A DNA stretch of 34,937 bases from an uncultured Bacillota bacterium (GTDB taxonomy: Bacteria; Bacillota; Clostridia; Christensenellales; Borkfalkiaceae). The notes under the pieces are model-generated. The model was given only the letters and a program-made list of their open reading frames with translations. It was not told where the DNA came from and made no database searches. The stretch lies in the NCBI GenBank assembly GCA_949287815.1, contig CASEHS010000030.1, forward strand, positions 1 to 34,937, in the 5' to 3' direction. Below, in pieces: positions 24,405-32,478 of the stretch. A program made the position numbers and the translations under genes. The stretch's first letter is position 1. The number at the start of each line of letters is the position of its first letter.

Positions 24405-25041
24405 AGTTCTGATCGTAGACGATCAGGAAATTCTTTCGGAAGGGATCCGCAGTGTGCTTTCCTCTTCGGAGGATCTTGAAGTTACGGGAACGGCTGTGGA
24501 CGGCTGCGATGCTCTTGAAAAAATGGAGGAAAATCTGCCCGACGTCGTATTGCTCGATATCCGCATGCCGAACATGAACGGAGTTGTCACGACGGGCGAG
24601 ATCAAAAAGAGATATCCCCGTGTAAAAGTGCTTATCCTTACGACTTTTGATGACAGTGATTATATTTTGAGCGCGCTCAATAACGGCGCCTGCGGTTATC
24701 TTCTCAAAGATATCGGAGCTCCCGCTCTGATCGATGCGATCAGAAACGCTTATGCGGGGGATACGATCCTGCCCGCCAAAATTGCGCGCAAAATCAGCGA
24801 TGCGGCCAAAATGGTCTCTTCGGACAGAGATATCAAACTGCGCCGTGCCTATAATTTTTCCGATCGGGAAGCGGAGATCGCTTTAATGATTTACGAGGGA
24901 TTTAATAACAGACAGATCGCCACGGCTTTAAATCTTTCGGAGGGAACGGCAAGAAACTACATAAGCACGATATACATGAAAACGAGCAGTGATAACCGAA
25001 GCGATGCGATCGCCAAAATGAAAGAGGTTTTATCCCGATAA
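24394..25041 (+). CDS. Response regulator, NarL/LuxR type
   Basis: A 215-residue regulator. The receiver domain (1-120) has acidic pocket D9-D10, phosphoacceptor Asp55 in VVLLDIRMPNMNG, the conserved threonine in LILTTFDD, and lysine in YLLKDIG. The C-terminal LuxR-type helix-turn-helix (about 150-215) includes FSDREAEIALMIYEGFNNRQ and ALNLSEGTARNYISTIYMK. It is the cognate partner of the preceding kinase. AAAGGAGG lies upstream of the ATG at 24394. A terminator follows. Confidence 0.94.
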   Translation: MKIKVLIVDDQEILSEGIRSVLSSSEDLEVTGTAVDGCDALEKMEENLPDVVLLDIRMPNMNGVVTTGEIKKRYPRVKVLILTTFDDSDYILSALNNGACGYLLKDIGAPALIDAIRNAYAGDTILPAKIARKISDAAKMVSSDRDIKLRRAYNFSDREAEIALMIYEGFNNRQIATALNLSEGTARNYISTIYMKTSSDNRSDAIAKMKEVLSR

Positions 25042-25082
25042 AAAGCAGAGAAAATATTTTAATTAAAATAATCGATTAAGAT

Positions 25083-25116
25083 AAAGAAGGGCGCGGAAAT
25101 TTCCGCGCCCTTCTTT
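25083..25116. terminator. Intrinsic terminator after the two-component system
   Basis: AAAGAAGGGCGCGGAAA and TTTCCGCGCCCTTCTTT are perfect inverted copies, ending in a short T-run. Confidence 0.88.
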
Positions 25117-25157
25117 ACTATAAACATAAATTCAAAGTCTTTTTCATATATTTTAGT

Positions 25158-25406
25158 ATGAATTTGGATGAATTGAAAACAGGACAAAGCGCAAACATTT
25201 GCGCAGTCAATGTAAGCGGTAAACTTTCCGAAAGACTGAATATGCTCAATATTTTTGAGGGCGCAAAAGTTACTCTTTTGCGCAGGGCACCGTTCGGCGG
25301 CGGCTTTTTGCTTGAAGCGGGCGGGGTTCGGCTTGCGCTCAGAAAAAATATTGCGGAAAAAATTCAAGTTACTTTGGAGGACAAGAATGAACAGTGTTCG
25401 GGTTGA
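25158..25406 (+). CDS. feoA: FeoA-domain ferrous iron transport protein
   Basis: An 82-residue SH3-like FeoA protein: LDELKTGQSANICAVNV, then RLNMLNIFEGAKVTLLRRAP, and VRLALRKNIAEKIQV. It is a small cytosolic partner of FeoB. ATG 25158 fits the family start, but no ribosome binding site precedes it; an AT-rich TATATT a few bases upstream might be the -10 of a leaderless message. It overlaps feoB by 20 bases. Confidence 0.92.
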   Translation: MNLDELKTGQSANICAVNVSGKLSERLNMLNIFEGAKVTLLRRAPFGGGFLLEAGGVRLALRKNIAEKIQVTLEDKNEQCSG

Positions 25407-27366
25407 AAAAAAACGGTTGCAACTGCCTTTGCAAAAAAGAGTGATTTTTGCAGGAAACCCGAATTGCGGAAAAACGACTCTCTTTAACGCTCTGACCGGC
25501 GCACACGCAAAGACGGGTAACTGGCACGGCGTTACGGTTGGCGTCTGCGAGCGGCTGATAAAGGGCGAAAATATTGTGCTTGCTGATCTTCCCGGGATTT
25601 ATTCTATGGATACGCTGAGTCTGGAAGAAAAAATCACAAGAAATGAGATCGACGGAAAAAATTATGACGCTGTTCTTCTGATTGCAGACGCGGTTACGCT
25701 TCAACGCTCGATGCCTCTTTTTCGGCGCGCGGTCGCGTCGGGAAAACCCGCCGCCCTCATTATAACTATGCTCGATGTCTTAAAAAGGCGGGGAGGGATT
25801 CTCAACTGCGAGAGACTTTCCGAATATCTTCATATTCCCGTTGTTGCGGTCGATGCGAGAAGTAAAAAAGATATTGTCCGTCTCAGAAATTTTCTGGACG
25901 GCTTTTTTGCCGCGTCGGGCATTCAGACAAATACAAAATCGATTTTCCGAAAGAAAAATATTTTCCATTCTTTGGAAAATAAATTTGGCGAAAATTTGCT
26001 TGAAGTTTGGGAAAAGTCGTTACCTGCTCAAATTTATACGAACGGCAAGGCAGGCGAGAGCAAGGCGGAAAAATTCCTTTTCCGTCCTTATATTGCGGTG
26101 CCGCTTTTCTTTATTGTTATGGCACTCGTTTTTTTCCTGGCTTTTGCAAGAGGGATGCCGGGAATTTTTCTCAAAGATATAACAGAATTTTTAATTTCCG
26201 ATTGTTTGGGCGGTTTTTTGGTTTTAAAAATCGAGAGTACGGGAGCGATACTTGCGGCAGAATTTGTCGGAGCAATCTTTTCGGGGCTCGGAATGCTGCT
26301 TTCTTTCCTGCCGCAGATCGCCATTTTGTATTTTGCGCTTTTTATGCTCGAAGAGAGCGGATGTATGTCTGCGCTTGCTTTCATGACGGACGGGATTTTC
26401 AACAGGGCGGGGCTTACGGGCAGGGCGGCTTTTTCCTTGCTCATGGGATTTGGCTGTACAGCTGCCGCCGCGCTCACGACAAGGGGACTTGAAAATGAAA
26501 AACTGCAAAGGCGCACCTTGTTTATTTTGCCGTATATTCCGTGCAGTGCCAAAATGCCCGTGTTTCTTACTCTTGTCTCTGCGTTTTTTGAACATAAATT
26601 TCTTGCTTTATCGGCAATTTATTTCAGCGGTGTATTGTTTTTCTTTTTTGCGGCATATGCGGCTCGCCTTATCTTCCGCGGAGAAAACGTATTCGTAATG
26701 GAAGTTGCTCGCCTGCAATTTCCCTCACTTCGGCTTGTTTCAAAATCCTTGCTATTTTATCTCAAACAGTTTATAATAAAAATCGTAACGGTAGTCTCGG
26801 CTTTCTTGATCGTAAGCTGGTTTTTGTTGCGGTTTGGTATGGATTTTCGCCCCGTTTCCGATCAGGAGCAGAGTATTCTCGGCGTTTTAAGCAGGGGATT
26901 GAAATATCTATTTTATCCCATGGGCATCAAGGACTGGCGCATTGCTCTTGCCGCTGTTTCAGGGCTAACGGCAAAGGAAAGTGTCGCGGGTATGCTGAAC
27001 GTATTCTTCGGAAGTTCACTTTCGGAAGCGATGAGTGTGCGATCGGCGATCGCTTTTACGGTTTTTATGCTGACTTGTCCGCCCTGTATTTCGGCGATCG
27101 CCGCATCTGCAAAAGAAACGGGCTGGGCACGCGCGATCGGTTATGCCGCGATGCAATTGGGTATCTCTTTTCTTTTTTCCTACGCGGTGTATGGAATGCT
27201 TGCGTTTTCGCAGATTGCAGTGCCGTGCTGTTTAGGACTATGTATCGCAGTTTTTTCTTTTTCGTTTGCGGCAGAAAAGAAAAAAGGTAAAATTTCTGAA
27301 AAGAATTCAGGCAGCGGACGGAGTTTTCTGAATATAAAGAGGGAGCGCCGCAAAAAAACAATGTAA
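25387..27366 (+). CDS. feoB: Ferrous iron transporter FeoB
   Basis: A 659-residue GTPase-coupled membrane transporter for Fe2+. The N-terminal G domain has G1 GNPNCGKT (23-30), a switch I segment around TGNWHGVTVG and G3 DLPG. The G4 element reads TMLD (127-130) instead of the usual N-M-x-D. The membrane part carries the FeoB gate motifs GFGCTAAAALTTRG, then LPYIPCSAKMPVF, and TCPPCISAIAA. ATG 25387 follows GGAGGACAAGA; a longer frame from 25255 only overlaps feoA and is rejected. It ends in a basic Lys/Arg tail. No feoC-like gene follows. Confidence 0.95.
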   Translation: MNSVRVEKKRLQLPLQKRVIFAGNPNCGKTTLFNALTGAHAKTGNWHGVTVGVCERLIKGENIVLADLPGIYSMDTLSLEEKITRNEIDGKNYDAVLLIADAVTLQRSMPLFRRAVASGKPAALIITMLDVLKRRGGILNCERLSEYLHIPVVAVDARSKKDIVRLRNFLDGFFAASGIQTNTKSIFRKKNIFHSLENKFGENLLEVWEKSLPAQIYTNGKAGESKAEKFLFRPYIAVPLFFIVMALVFFLAFARGMPGIFLKDITEFLISDCLGGFLVLKIESTGAILAAEFVGAIFSGLGMLLSFLPQIAILYFALFMLEESGCMSALAFMTDGIFNRAGLTGRAAFSLLMGFGCTAAAALTTRGLENEKLQRRTLFILPYIPCSAKMPVFLTLVSAFFEHKFLALSAIYFSGVLFFFFAAYAARLIFRGENVFVMEVARLQFPSLRLVSKSLLFYLKQFIIKIVTVVSAFLIVSWFLLRFGMDFRPVSDQEQSILGVLSRGLKYLFYPMGIKDWRIALAAVSGLTAKESVAGMLNVFFGSSLSEAMSVRSAIAFTVFMLTCPPCISAIAASAKETGWARAIGYAAMQLGISFLFSYAVYGMLAFSQIAVPCCLGLCIAVFSFSFAAEKKKGKISEKNSGSGRSFLNIKRERRKKTM

Positions 27367-27377
27367 CGGAGTGCATT

Positions 27378-28208
27378 TTGAAAACTTTTACGGTCAGTGA
27401 AAATATGTCTTTGCGCGATTTTACGGACAGTGTTTATCCGCAGGGTTCGTTTGCCTTTTCCAGGCTTTTAAGGGATAAGGATATTCGCGTAAACGGGGAA
27501 AAAATCGGCAAAAATATTTCTTTGCACTCGGGCGACGAAGTCGTTTATTATACTTCCCGAAAAGAAGAGCAAAAACCTTTTTATACGGAGATTTATAAAG
27601 ATAACGATATTTTAGTCGTTGATAAATTTTCCGGAGTCAATTCGGAAGCCCTGCATTTTTATCTTGATAAGAATTTCGGGGCAAAGTTTATTCACCGTCT
27701 GGACAGAAATACTTCGGGCGTTATGATATTTGCTCTTTCGGATAAAGGGGAGCGTGAACTTTTATCGGCATTTAAGGGGCAGAGAGCGGAAAAAATTTAT
27801 CAGGCAGTATGTGTAGGTATCTTTGATAAAAAATCCGCAGTCCTTTCCGCATATCTCATAAAAAATCCCGCGGCGGCTAAGGTAAAGGTATGCTCAGAGC
27901 CGAAAAGCGGAGCGGAAAAAATTGTAACAGAATACCGTGTACTGGAAGAACGAGGCGAGCTTTCTCTTCTTGAAATCAGGCTTCACAGCGGCAAAACGCA
28001 TCAGATCCGCGCGCATATGGCTTTTTGCGGGCATCCCGTGCTGGGTGACGAAAAGTACGGAAATGAAGAAAAAAACGCGGCTTACAGAGTAAAACGGCAG
28101 ATTTTGGTGGCAAAGAGCCTTTCCTTTACTTTTTCGGGCGAACTTTCACGCCTGAACAGTAAAAAGTTCGTTTCTGCTTTTTCGGCAGAGTTTCCCTCAA
28201 ACGGTTGA
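27378..28208 (+). CDS. RluA-family pseudouridine synthase
   Basis: A 276-residue RNA pseudouridine synthase. The N-terminus is S4-like (FSRLLRDKDIRVNGEKIGKN), followed by the catalytic domain with HRLDRNTSG, Asp109 being the nucleophile. A C-terminal motif LHSGKTHQIRAHMAFCGHPV and LGDEKYG completes the family pattern. Target position in rRNA or tRNA cannot be read from sequence. The start is TTG at 27378 after CGGAG, 11 bases after feoB, so it may be read from the feo transcript. A terminator follows. Confidence 0.92.
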   Translation: MKTFTVSENMSLRDFTDSVYPQGSFAFSRLLRDKDIRVNGEKIGKNISLHSGDEVVYYTSRKEEQKPFYTEIYKDNDILVVDKFSGVNSEALHFYLDKNFGAKFIHRLDRNTSGVMIFALSDKGERELLSAFKGQRAEKIYQAVCVGIFDKKSAVLSAYLIKNPAAAKVKVCSEPKSGAEKIVTEYRVLEERGELSLLEIRLHSGKTHQIRAHMAFCGHPVLGDEKYGNEEKNAAYRVKRQILVAKSLSFTFSGELSRLNSKKFVSAFSAEFPSNG

Positions 28209-28239
28209 TAAAAACTTTCGGTAAAAACAGAAATAATTC

Positions 28240-28280
28240 GGGCAAAGCGGAAATTGTGCCGCGTTGCCCCTTTTTATTTT
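28240..28280 (+). terminator. Intrinsic terminator after the pseudouridine synthase gene
   Basis: GGGCAA pairs with TTGCCC and the inner GCGG with CCGC around an 8-base loop, followed by CTTTTTATTTT. Confidence 0.8.
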
Positions 28281-28306
28281 ACAAACCGGCGCGGATATGG
28301 TAAAAT
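28278..28306 (+). promoter_or_regulatory. Promoter of the kinase-like gene
   Basis: TTTACA (28278-28283), a 17-base spacer and an extended -10 TGGTAAAAT (TAAAAT at 28301-28306). The leader would be about 100 bases if translation starts at 28411. Confidence 0.65.
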
Positions 28307-28410
28307 TAAGAACATCTTTTATTTGAAATTGCATTGTTTCGATATGATTGATCGGAAAGGTGCAGAGTTTGAAAAAACATCGGCTTTTTGCCGAAAAACG
28401 GGTATTTACG

Positions 28411-29271
28411 ATGGAAAATGTAAAAATTTCTCTTGCGGGAGATCTTGGGAGCGGTAAGTCCACTGTCGGGAAGATCCTCTGTGAAAAATTCGGAGCGCAG
28501 CTATATTCTACGGGTACGATCCAGCGTGCGATCGCGGAAGAGATGGGCATGACCACCCTCGAACTCAACCGCTATTCTGAAACACATCCTGAGATCGATG
28601 AAAAGATCGATAACGGTTTGCGCGCTCTCGAACACAGGGAGGATCCGCTCATTATCGATTCGAGAATGGCTTGGCATTTTGTACCTGGTTCGTTCTCCGT
28701 ATATATGGCGGCGGACGCGTATGTATCGGCGGAGAGGATCATGAACGCGGGACGTTCAAGCGAGCCGTTCAAAAATATAAAGGAAGCGGTTTGTTCGGTC
28801 AGAAACCGCAGAAAGAGCGAAATGTACCGCTATGCCGCTTTTTACGGCGTAAATATAAAGGATATGGACAATTATGATTTTGTTATCGATACCTCTTTTG
28901 CTTCGCCCGAGCGCATCGCAAAAGAGATAGAGGAACATTATCTTAAATTCCGTGCAGGTGAAAAATATCCGAGATATCTCGTCTGCGCAGAAAGGCTTTT
29001 GCCCTGCGCACCTCTTTCGGCGGAAGGTGTTCCTTCTTTTGTGGAAAAGGACGGATATTTCTATCTTGCGGGCGGCTATAAAGAAATTACAGAAAGGATA
29101 AAAAAAGGCGATATGCTCATTCCTTGTGAACGTATCCGTTCGTTTGGCAGGGGGGCTGGAAGGAAGGAAAAGTATATCCGCGAAAACTGCAATGAAATTC
29201 TTTTAAAGCAATGGGAAAAGGAGAGCGGCGTGCAGGTGAAAGTGCGCCCGTCATTCTTATGCAATTATTGA
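28411..29271 (+). CDS. Cytidylate-kinase-like P-loop protein with an extra C-terminal domain
   Basis: A 286-residue protein. Residues 1-190 follow the cytidylate-kinase-like fold: Walker A GDLGSGKST (10-18), YSTGTIQRAIAEE, IIDSRMAWHFVP, and a lid rich in arginine (SVRNRRKSEMYRY). The last approximately 95 residues (from YPRYLVCAERLLP) are not part of normal CMP kinases; GYFYLAGGYKEITERIKKG faintly resembles a ParB-N-like segment, but its usual His-Arg pair is absent. ATG 28411 is chosen because the P-loop follows at the family distance; a TTG at 28348 is possible. Neither has a clear ribosome binding site. It may phosphorylate a nucleotide or another small molecule. It overlaps the TtcA-like gene by 13 bases. 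Confidence 0.75.
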   Translation: MENVKISLAGDLGSGKSTVGKILCEKFGAQLYSTGTIQRAIAEEMGMTTLELNRYSETHPEIDEKIDNGLRALEHREDPLIIDSRMAWHFVPGSFSVYMAADAYVSAERIMNAGRSSEPFKNIKEAVCSVRNRRKSEMYRYAAFYGVNIKDMDNYDFVIDTSFASPERIAKEIEEHYLKFRAGEKYPRYLVCAERLLPCAPLSAEGVPSFVEKDGYFYLAGGYKEITERIKKGDMLIPCERIRSFGRGAGRKEKYIRENCNEILLKQWEKESGVQVKVRPSFLCNY

Positions 29272-30140
29272 GTGAATGTGCGGCGATCGAGCGCTCCCTG
29301 ATCACCACCTACCGAAAGGGGATTTGGAGCAAATTTGTGCGCGGCGTCAAAGAGTATGCGCTTGTGGAAGAAGGGGATAAAATAGCGGTTTGCATTTCGG
29401 GCGGGAAGGATTCGATGGCGCTTGCAAAGTGTATGCAGGAACTGCAAAAGCACAGTCCCGTAAAATTCGGGTTGGAATTTTTGGTGATGGATCCAGGCTA
29501 TAATCCCGAAAACCGTGCGCTTATCGAACATAATCTTGCGTTGATGCAGATCCCTGCACATATTTTTAAAACAGAAATTTTCGAGGCAGTGACCGAAGTG
29601 GGGAAAAATCCCTGTTATCTTTGCGCGAGGATGCGAAGGGGATACCTTTACGAAGAAGCGCAAAAATACGGATGCAATAAAATCGCGCTCGGGCATCATT
29701 TCGACGATGTAATTGAAACGATTCTGATGGGAATGTTTTACGGCGGGCAGATGCAGAGTATGCCGCCCAAACTGAAAAGCACCAATCATCCGGGGATGCA
29801 ACTCATCCGCCCGATGTATTATGTTCACGAAAAGGATATCGTGAACTGGCAAAAGGGAAACGGACTGAAATTTTTGCGCTGTGCCTGTAAGTTTACAGAA
29901 AAATGCGAAGCGAAAGAGGAAGATTCCAAGCGCTACGAGATGAAACAGCTGATCGCGGAGATGAAAAAGACGAACCCGAACGTCGATATCAATATTTTCA
30001 GGAGCGCGTATAACGTGCACGTGGATACGCTCATCTCTTATGATACGAAAGGCAGGGTGTTTCCTTTTTTGGAACGGTATAATGCGGTACGGGAAGAAAA
30101 TCTTTTGCAAAATACGCAAGAAAACGGGACAGACGAATAA
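29259..30140 (+). CDS. TtcA-like PP-loop tRNA 2-thiolation protein
   Basis: A 293-residue ATP pyrophosphatase-type enzyme. The PP-loop is SGGKDS at 47-52. A C-x-x-C pair at 119/122 (CYLCARMRRG), a further cysteine cluster at 208-216 (CACKFTEKC), and LGHHFDDVIET match the TtcA/TtuA group, which uses an iron-sulfur cluster to thiolate a tRNA pyrimidine. Which tRNA base is modified cannot be decided here. ATG 29259 overlaps the upstream kinase-like gene by 13 bases, so the two are likely coupled. A terminator follows. Confidence 0.88.
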   Translation: MQLLSECAAIERSLITTYRKGIWSKFVRGVKEYALVEEGDKIAVCISGGKDSMALAKCMQELQKHSPVKFGLEFLVMDPGYNPENRALIEHNLALMQIPAHIFKTEIFEAVTEVGKNPCYLCARMRRGYLYEEAQKYGCNKIALGHHFDDVIETILMGMFYGGQMQSMPPKLKSTNHPGMQLIRPMYYVHEKDIVNWQKGNGLKFLRCACKFTEKCEAKEEDSKRYEMKQLIAEMKKTNPNVDINIFRSAYNVHVDTLISYDTKGRVFPFLERYNAVREENLLQNTQENGTDE

Positions 30141-30154
30141 ATTTAAAATATGAG

Positions 30155-30183
30155 AAAAACGGGCGCATTGCGTCCGTTTTTTA
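30155..30183 (+). terminator. Intrinsic terminator after the TtcA-like gene
   Basis: AAAACGGGCGCA pairs with TGCGTCCGTTTT (one G-U pair) and is followed by a T-run. Confidence 0.8.
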
Positions 30184-30211
30184 ATTAAAAACAAATTCAG
30201 GGTTTAATGTC

Positions 30212-30225
30212 TTGACAGTTGTCAA
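30212..30225. promoter_or_regulatory. Probable NiaR operator over the nadA promoter
   Basis: TTGACA, two bases, TGTCAA is a palindrome that includes the -35 box. The operon it controls ends with niaR, the NAD-biosynthesis repressor, so self-controlled repression by niacin is likely. Confidence 0.6.
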
Positions 30226-30240
30226 TTTTTAGTGTATAGT
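30212..30240 (+). promoter_or_regulatory. Promoter of the nadABC-niaR operon
   Basis: Consensus TTGACA (30212-30217), a 17-base spacer and TATAGT (30235-30240). Confidence 0.85.
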
Positions 30241-30275
30241 TTCATGGATAGAAAAAAGCGGAAGGAGTAACTGTT

Positions 30276-31169
30276 TTGTCGTTGGTTGAAGAGATTGCCG
30301 CATTGAAAGAGAAGCAAAATGCTATTATTTTAGCACATTATTATGTTCCCGAAGAAGTGCAGAAAGTTGCCGATCATATCGGGGATTCTTTTTATCTTGC
30401 CAAGGTTGCCGCGGGTACAAACGCCCAAACGATCGTTTTTTGCGGCGTGCATTTTATGGGCGAGGGGGCAAAAATTCTCTGCCCTGAAAAACGGGTACTA
30501 CTTCCCGTGCCTTCGGCAGATTGTCCTATGGCGCACATGGCGAGCGCGGAAAAAATCAAAGAATTAAAAGAAAAAATTTCCGATCTTGCGGTGGTGTGTT
30601 ATATAAATTCCACGGCAGCGCTTAAAAGCCTTGCGGATGTATGCGTGACTTCTTCCAATGCCGTAAAGATAGTAAGATCTCTTCCCGAAAAAAACATTTT
30701 GTTTATTCCCGATGAAAACCTCGGCTCGTTCGTCGCCGCGGCGGTGCCCGAAAAGAAATTTTATTATTCGGGCGGCTATTGTCCCGTGCATGCTGCAGTA
30801 AAGGTACAAGACGTTATTGCGGCGAAAAAAGCGCATCCCGATGCGCTTTTACTCACGCACCCCGAGTGTAAGAAAGAGGTGTGTGAACTTTCCGATTACA
30901 TAGGAAGTACGGCGGGCATTATTTCTTTTGCTGAAAAGAGCGACAAGAAGAGTTTTCTTGTCTGCACTGAACCGGGTGTGCTTTCCGAACTTTACGTAAG
31001 GTGTCCGGATAAAGAATTTTACCCTGTTACAGGTATTTGTGAAGATATGAAAATGATCACTCTTGAACGGGTGTTGAACGCATTGAAAACGGGCGAAGGA
31101 GAAGTTCCCGTTGAAAAATGGTTTGAGAAAGCGCGCCGTCCGCTCGAAAGAATGCTGGAACTCGGCTGA
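30276..31169 (+). CDS. nadA: Quinolinate synthase A
   Basis: A 297-residue enzyme that condenses iminoaspartate with dihydroxyacetone phosphate to quinolinate. The three cysteines that hold the [4Fe-4S] cluster are visible at 83 (SADCPMAHM), 169 (GGYCPVH) and 255 (TGICEDMKMIT). Other family segments are AHYYVPEEVQ and VTSSNAVKIV. The start is TTG at 30276, eight bases after GGAAGGAG. It is the first gene of nadA-nadB-nadC-niaR and lies 13 bases before nadB. Confidence 0.95.
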   Translation: MSLVEEIAALKEKQNAIILAHYYVPEEVQKVADHIGDSFYLAKVAAGTNAQTIVFCGVHFMGEGAKILCPEKRVLLPVPSADCPMAHMASAEKIKELKEKISDLAVVCYINSTAALKSLADVCVTSSNAVKIVRSLPEKNILFIPDENLGSFVAAAVPEKKFYYSGGYCPVHAAVKVQDVIAAKKAHPDALLLTHPECKKEVCELSDYIGSTAGIISFAEKSDKKSFLVCTEPGVLSELYVRCPDKEFYPVTGICEDMKMITLERVLNALKTGEGEVPVEKWFEKARRPLERMLELG

Positions 31170-31182
31170 AAAAGAGGTTACT

Positions 31183-32478
31183 ATGTACAGTTTCAGAAAA
31201 AAATATCAGGTTCTGATCGTCGGCTGCGGCGTGGCAGGATTATACTGTGCGCTCAATTTGCCCGAAAATACGGACATTCTGATGGTCACAAAGGACTCAG
31301 CGGAAAAAAGTGACAGTTTTCTTGCTCAGGGCGGGATCTGCGTACTCAAAAATAAAGAGGATTTTTCTTCGTATTATGAAGATACAATGCGCGCGGGGCA
31401 TTACGAAAACAACCCCGATTCGGTTACTCAGATGATCGAAAATTCTCCCGAAATTATACGCGATCTCGTTGGTTACGGCGTGGAATTTGCAAAGGATGAA
31501 GAGGGGCATTTCCGCTATACGAGAGAGGGTGGACATTCTTCGCCGCGCATTCTTTTTCATGACGACGTTACGGGTAAAGAGATCACGTCAAAGCTTCTTT
31601 CTGCGGTAAGGAAAAAGAAAAATATTCATATTGCAGAATTTACCGAACTTGTCGATCTCATTGCGGAAGGTAACGAATGTTTCGGCGGCGTTTTGCGGGA
31701 TGTTCAAACGGGAAAATTGCAAACCGTTTATGCGGATCATACCCTTCTTGCATCAGGCGGAGTCGGCGGGCTCTATGAAAACTCCACCAATTACAGACAT
31801 TTAACGGGTGACGCACTTGCTATTGCTATGAAAAACGGCGTTGCGGTCGAACATCTCGATTATGTGCAGATCCATCCTACGACTTTTTATTCGGAAAAGC
31901 ATGGCAGGCGTTTCCTCATTTCCGAGTCTGTACGCGGAGAGGGTGCAGTGCTTTATGGAAAAGACGGAAAGAGGTTTTGTAATGAACTTCTGCCGCGGGA
32001 TATTGTGACGAGTGAAATTCACGCGCAGATGAAAAAAGACGGAATGAAACATGTCTGGCTGGATATGCGCCCGATCGGGGAAAAGACAATAAAAGAGCAT
32101 TTCCCGACTATTTATAAACATTGTTTGGATGAGGGCTTTGACGTTCTCAAAGAGCCGATACCCGTCGTTCCTGCCCAGCATTACTTTATGGGCGGTATCA
32201 AAGTGGACGGACGGGGTAGAACGAGTATGAAACGTTTGTATTCGGCAGGAGAGACGGCTTGCAACGGTGTACACGGTAAAAATCGACTGGCGAGCAATTC
32301 CCTTTTGGAAAGTCTTGTATGGGCAAAAGAGGCGGCGTTTTGTATGCAGGAAGAAAGCGAGCCGATCCAAAAATTCCCTGAAAAAGATTTTAAAAATTAT
32401 GAAAATTATCAACTTTTGAAAGAAACTTATGCGAAAGCGATCCGCGAGGAAGCGGAAAAGGAGGCTTACGTTGATTGA
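31183..32478 (+). CDS. nadB: L-aspartate oxidase (short form)
   Basis: A 431-residue FAD enzyme that oxidises L-aspartate to iminoaspartate for NadA. The N-terminal dinucleotide fold is VLIVGCGVAGLYCAL. SFLAQGGICVL, EGGHSSPRILFHDDVTGKEI, HPTTFYS and RFLISESVRGEGAVL form the flavin and substrate sites. YFMGGIKVDGRGRTS, YSAGETACNGVHGKNRLASN and SLLESLVWAKEA close the core. It stops some 100 residues short of typical NadB, lacking the C-terminal helical domain. ATG 31183 follows AAGAGGTT; a longer frame from 31111 only reads through nadA. The stop overlaps the nadC start. Confidence 0.93.
   Translation: MYSFRKKYQVLIVGCGVAGLYCALNLPENTDILMVTKDSAEKSDSFLAQGGICVLKNKEDFSSYYEDTMRAGHYENNPDSVTQMIENSPEIIRDLVGYGVEFAKDEEGHFRYTREGGHSSPRILFHDDVTGKEITSKLLSAVRKKKNIHIAEFTELVDLIAEGNECFGGVLRDVQTGKLQTVYADHTLLASGGVGGLYENSTNYRHLTGDALAIAMKNGVAVEHLDYVQIHPTTFYSEKHGRRFLISESVRGEGAVLYGKDGKRFCNELLPRDIVTSEIHAQMKKDGMKHVWLDMRPIGEKTIKEHFPTIYKHCLDEGFDVLKEPIPVVPAQHYFMGGIKVDGRGRTSMKRLYSAGETACNGVHGKNRLASNSLLESLVWAKEAAFCMQEESEPIQKFPEKDFKNYENYQLLKETYAKAIREEAEKEAYVD

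Noticed and set aside
25255-25386. Upstream extension of feoB
   Set aside because: It reads through feoA out of frame; the ATG at 25387 has GGAGG and starts just before the G1 motif.
29265-30194. Minus-strand ORF of 309 residues
   Set aside because: It lies fully antisense to the TtcA-like gene and its product is an ordinary shadow rich in Phe, His and Arg.
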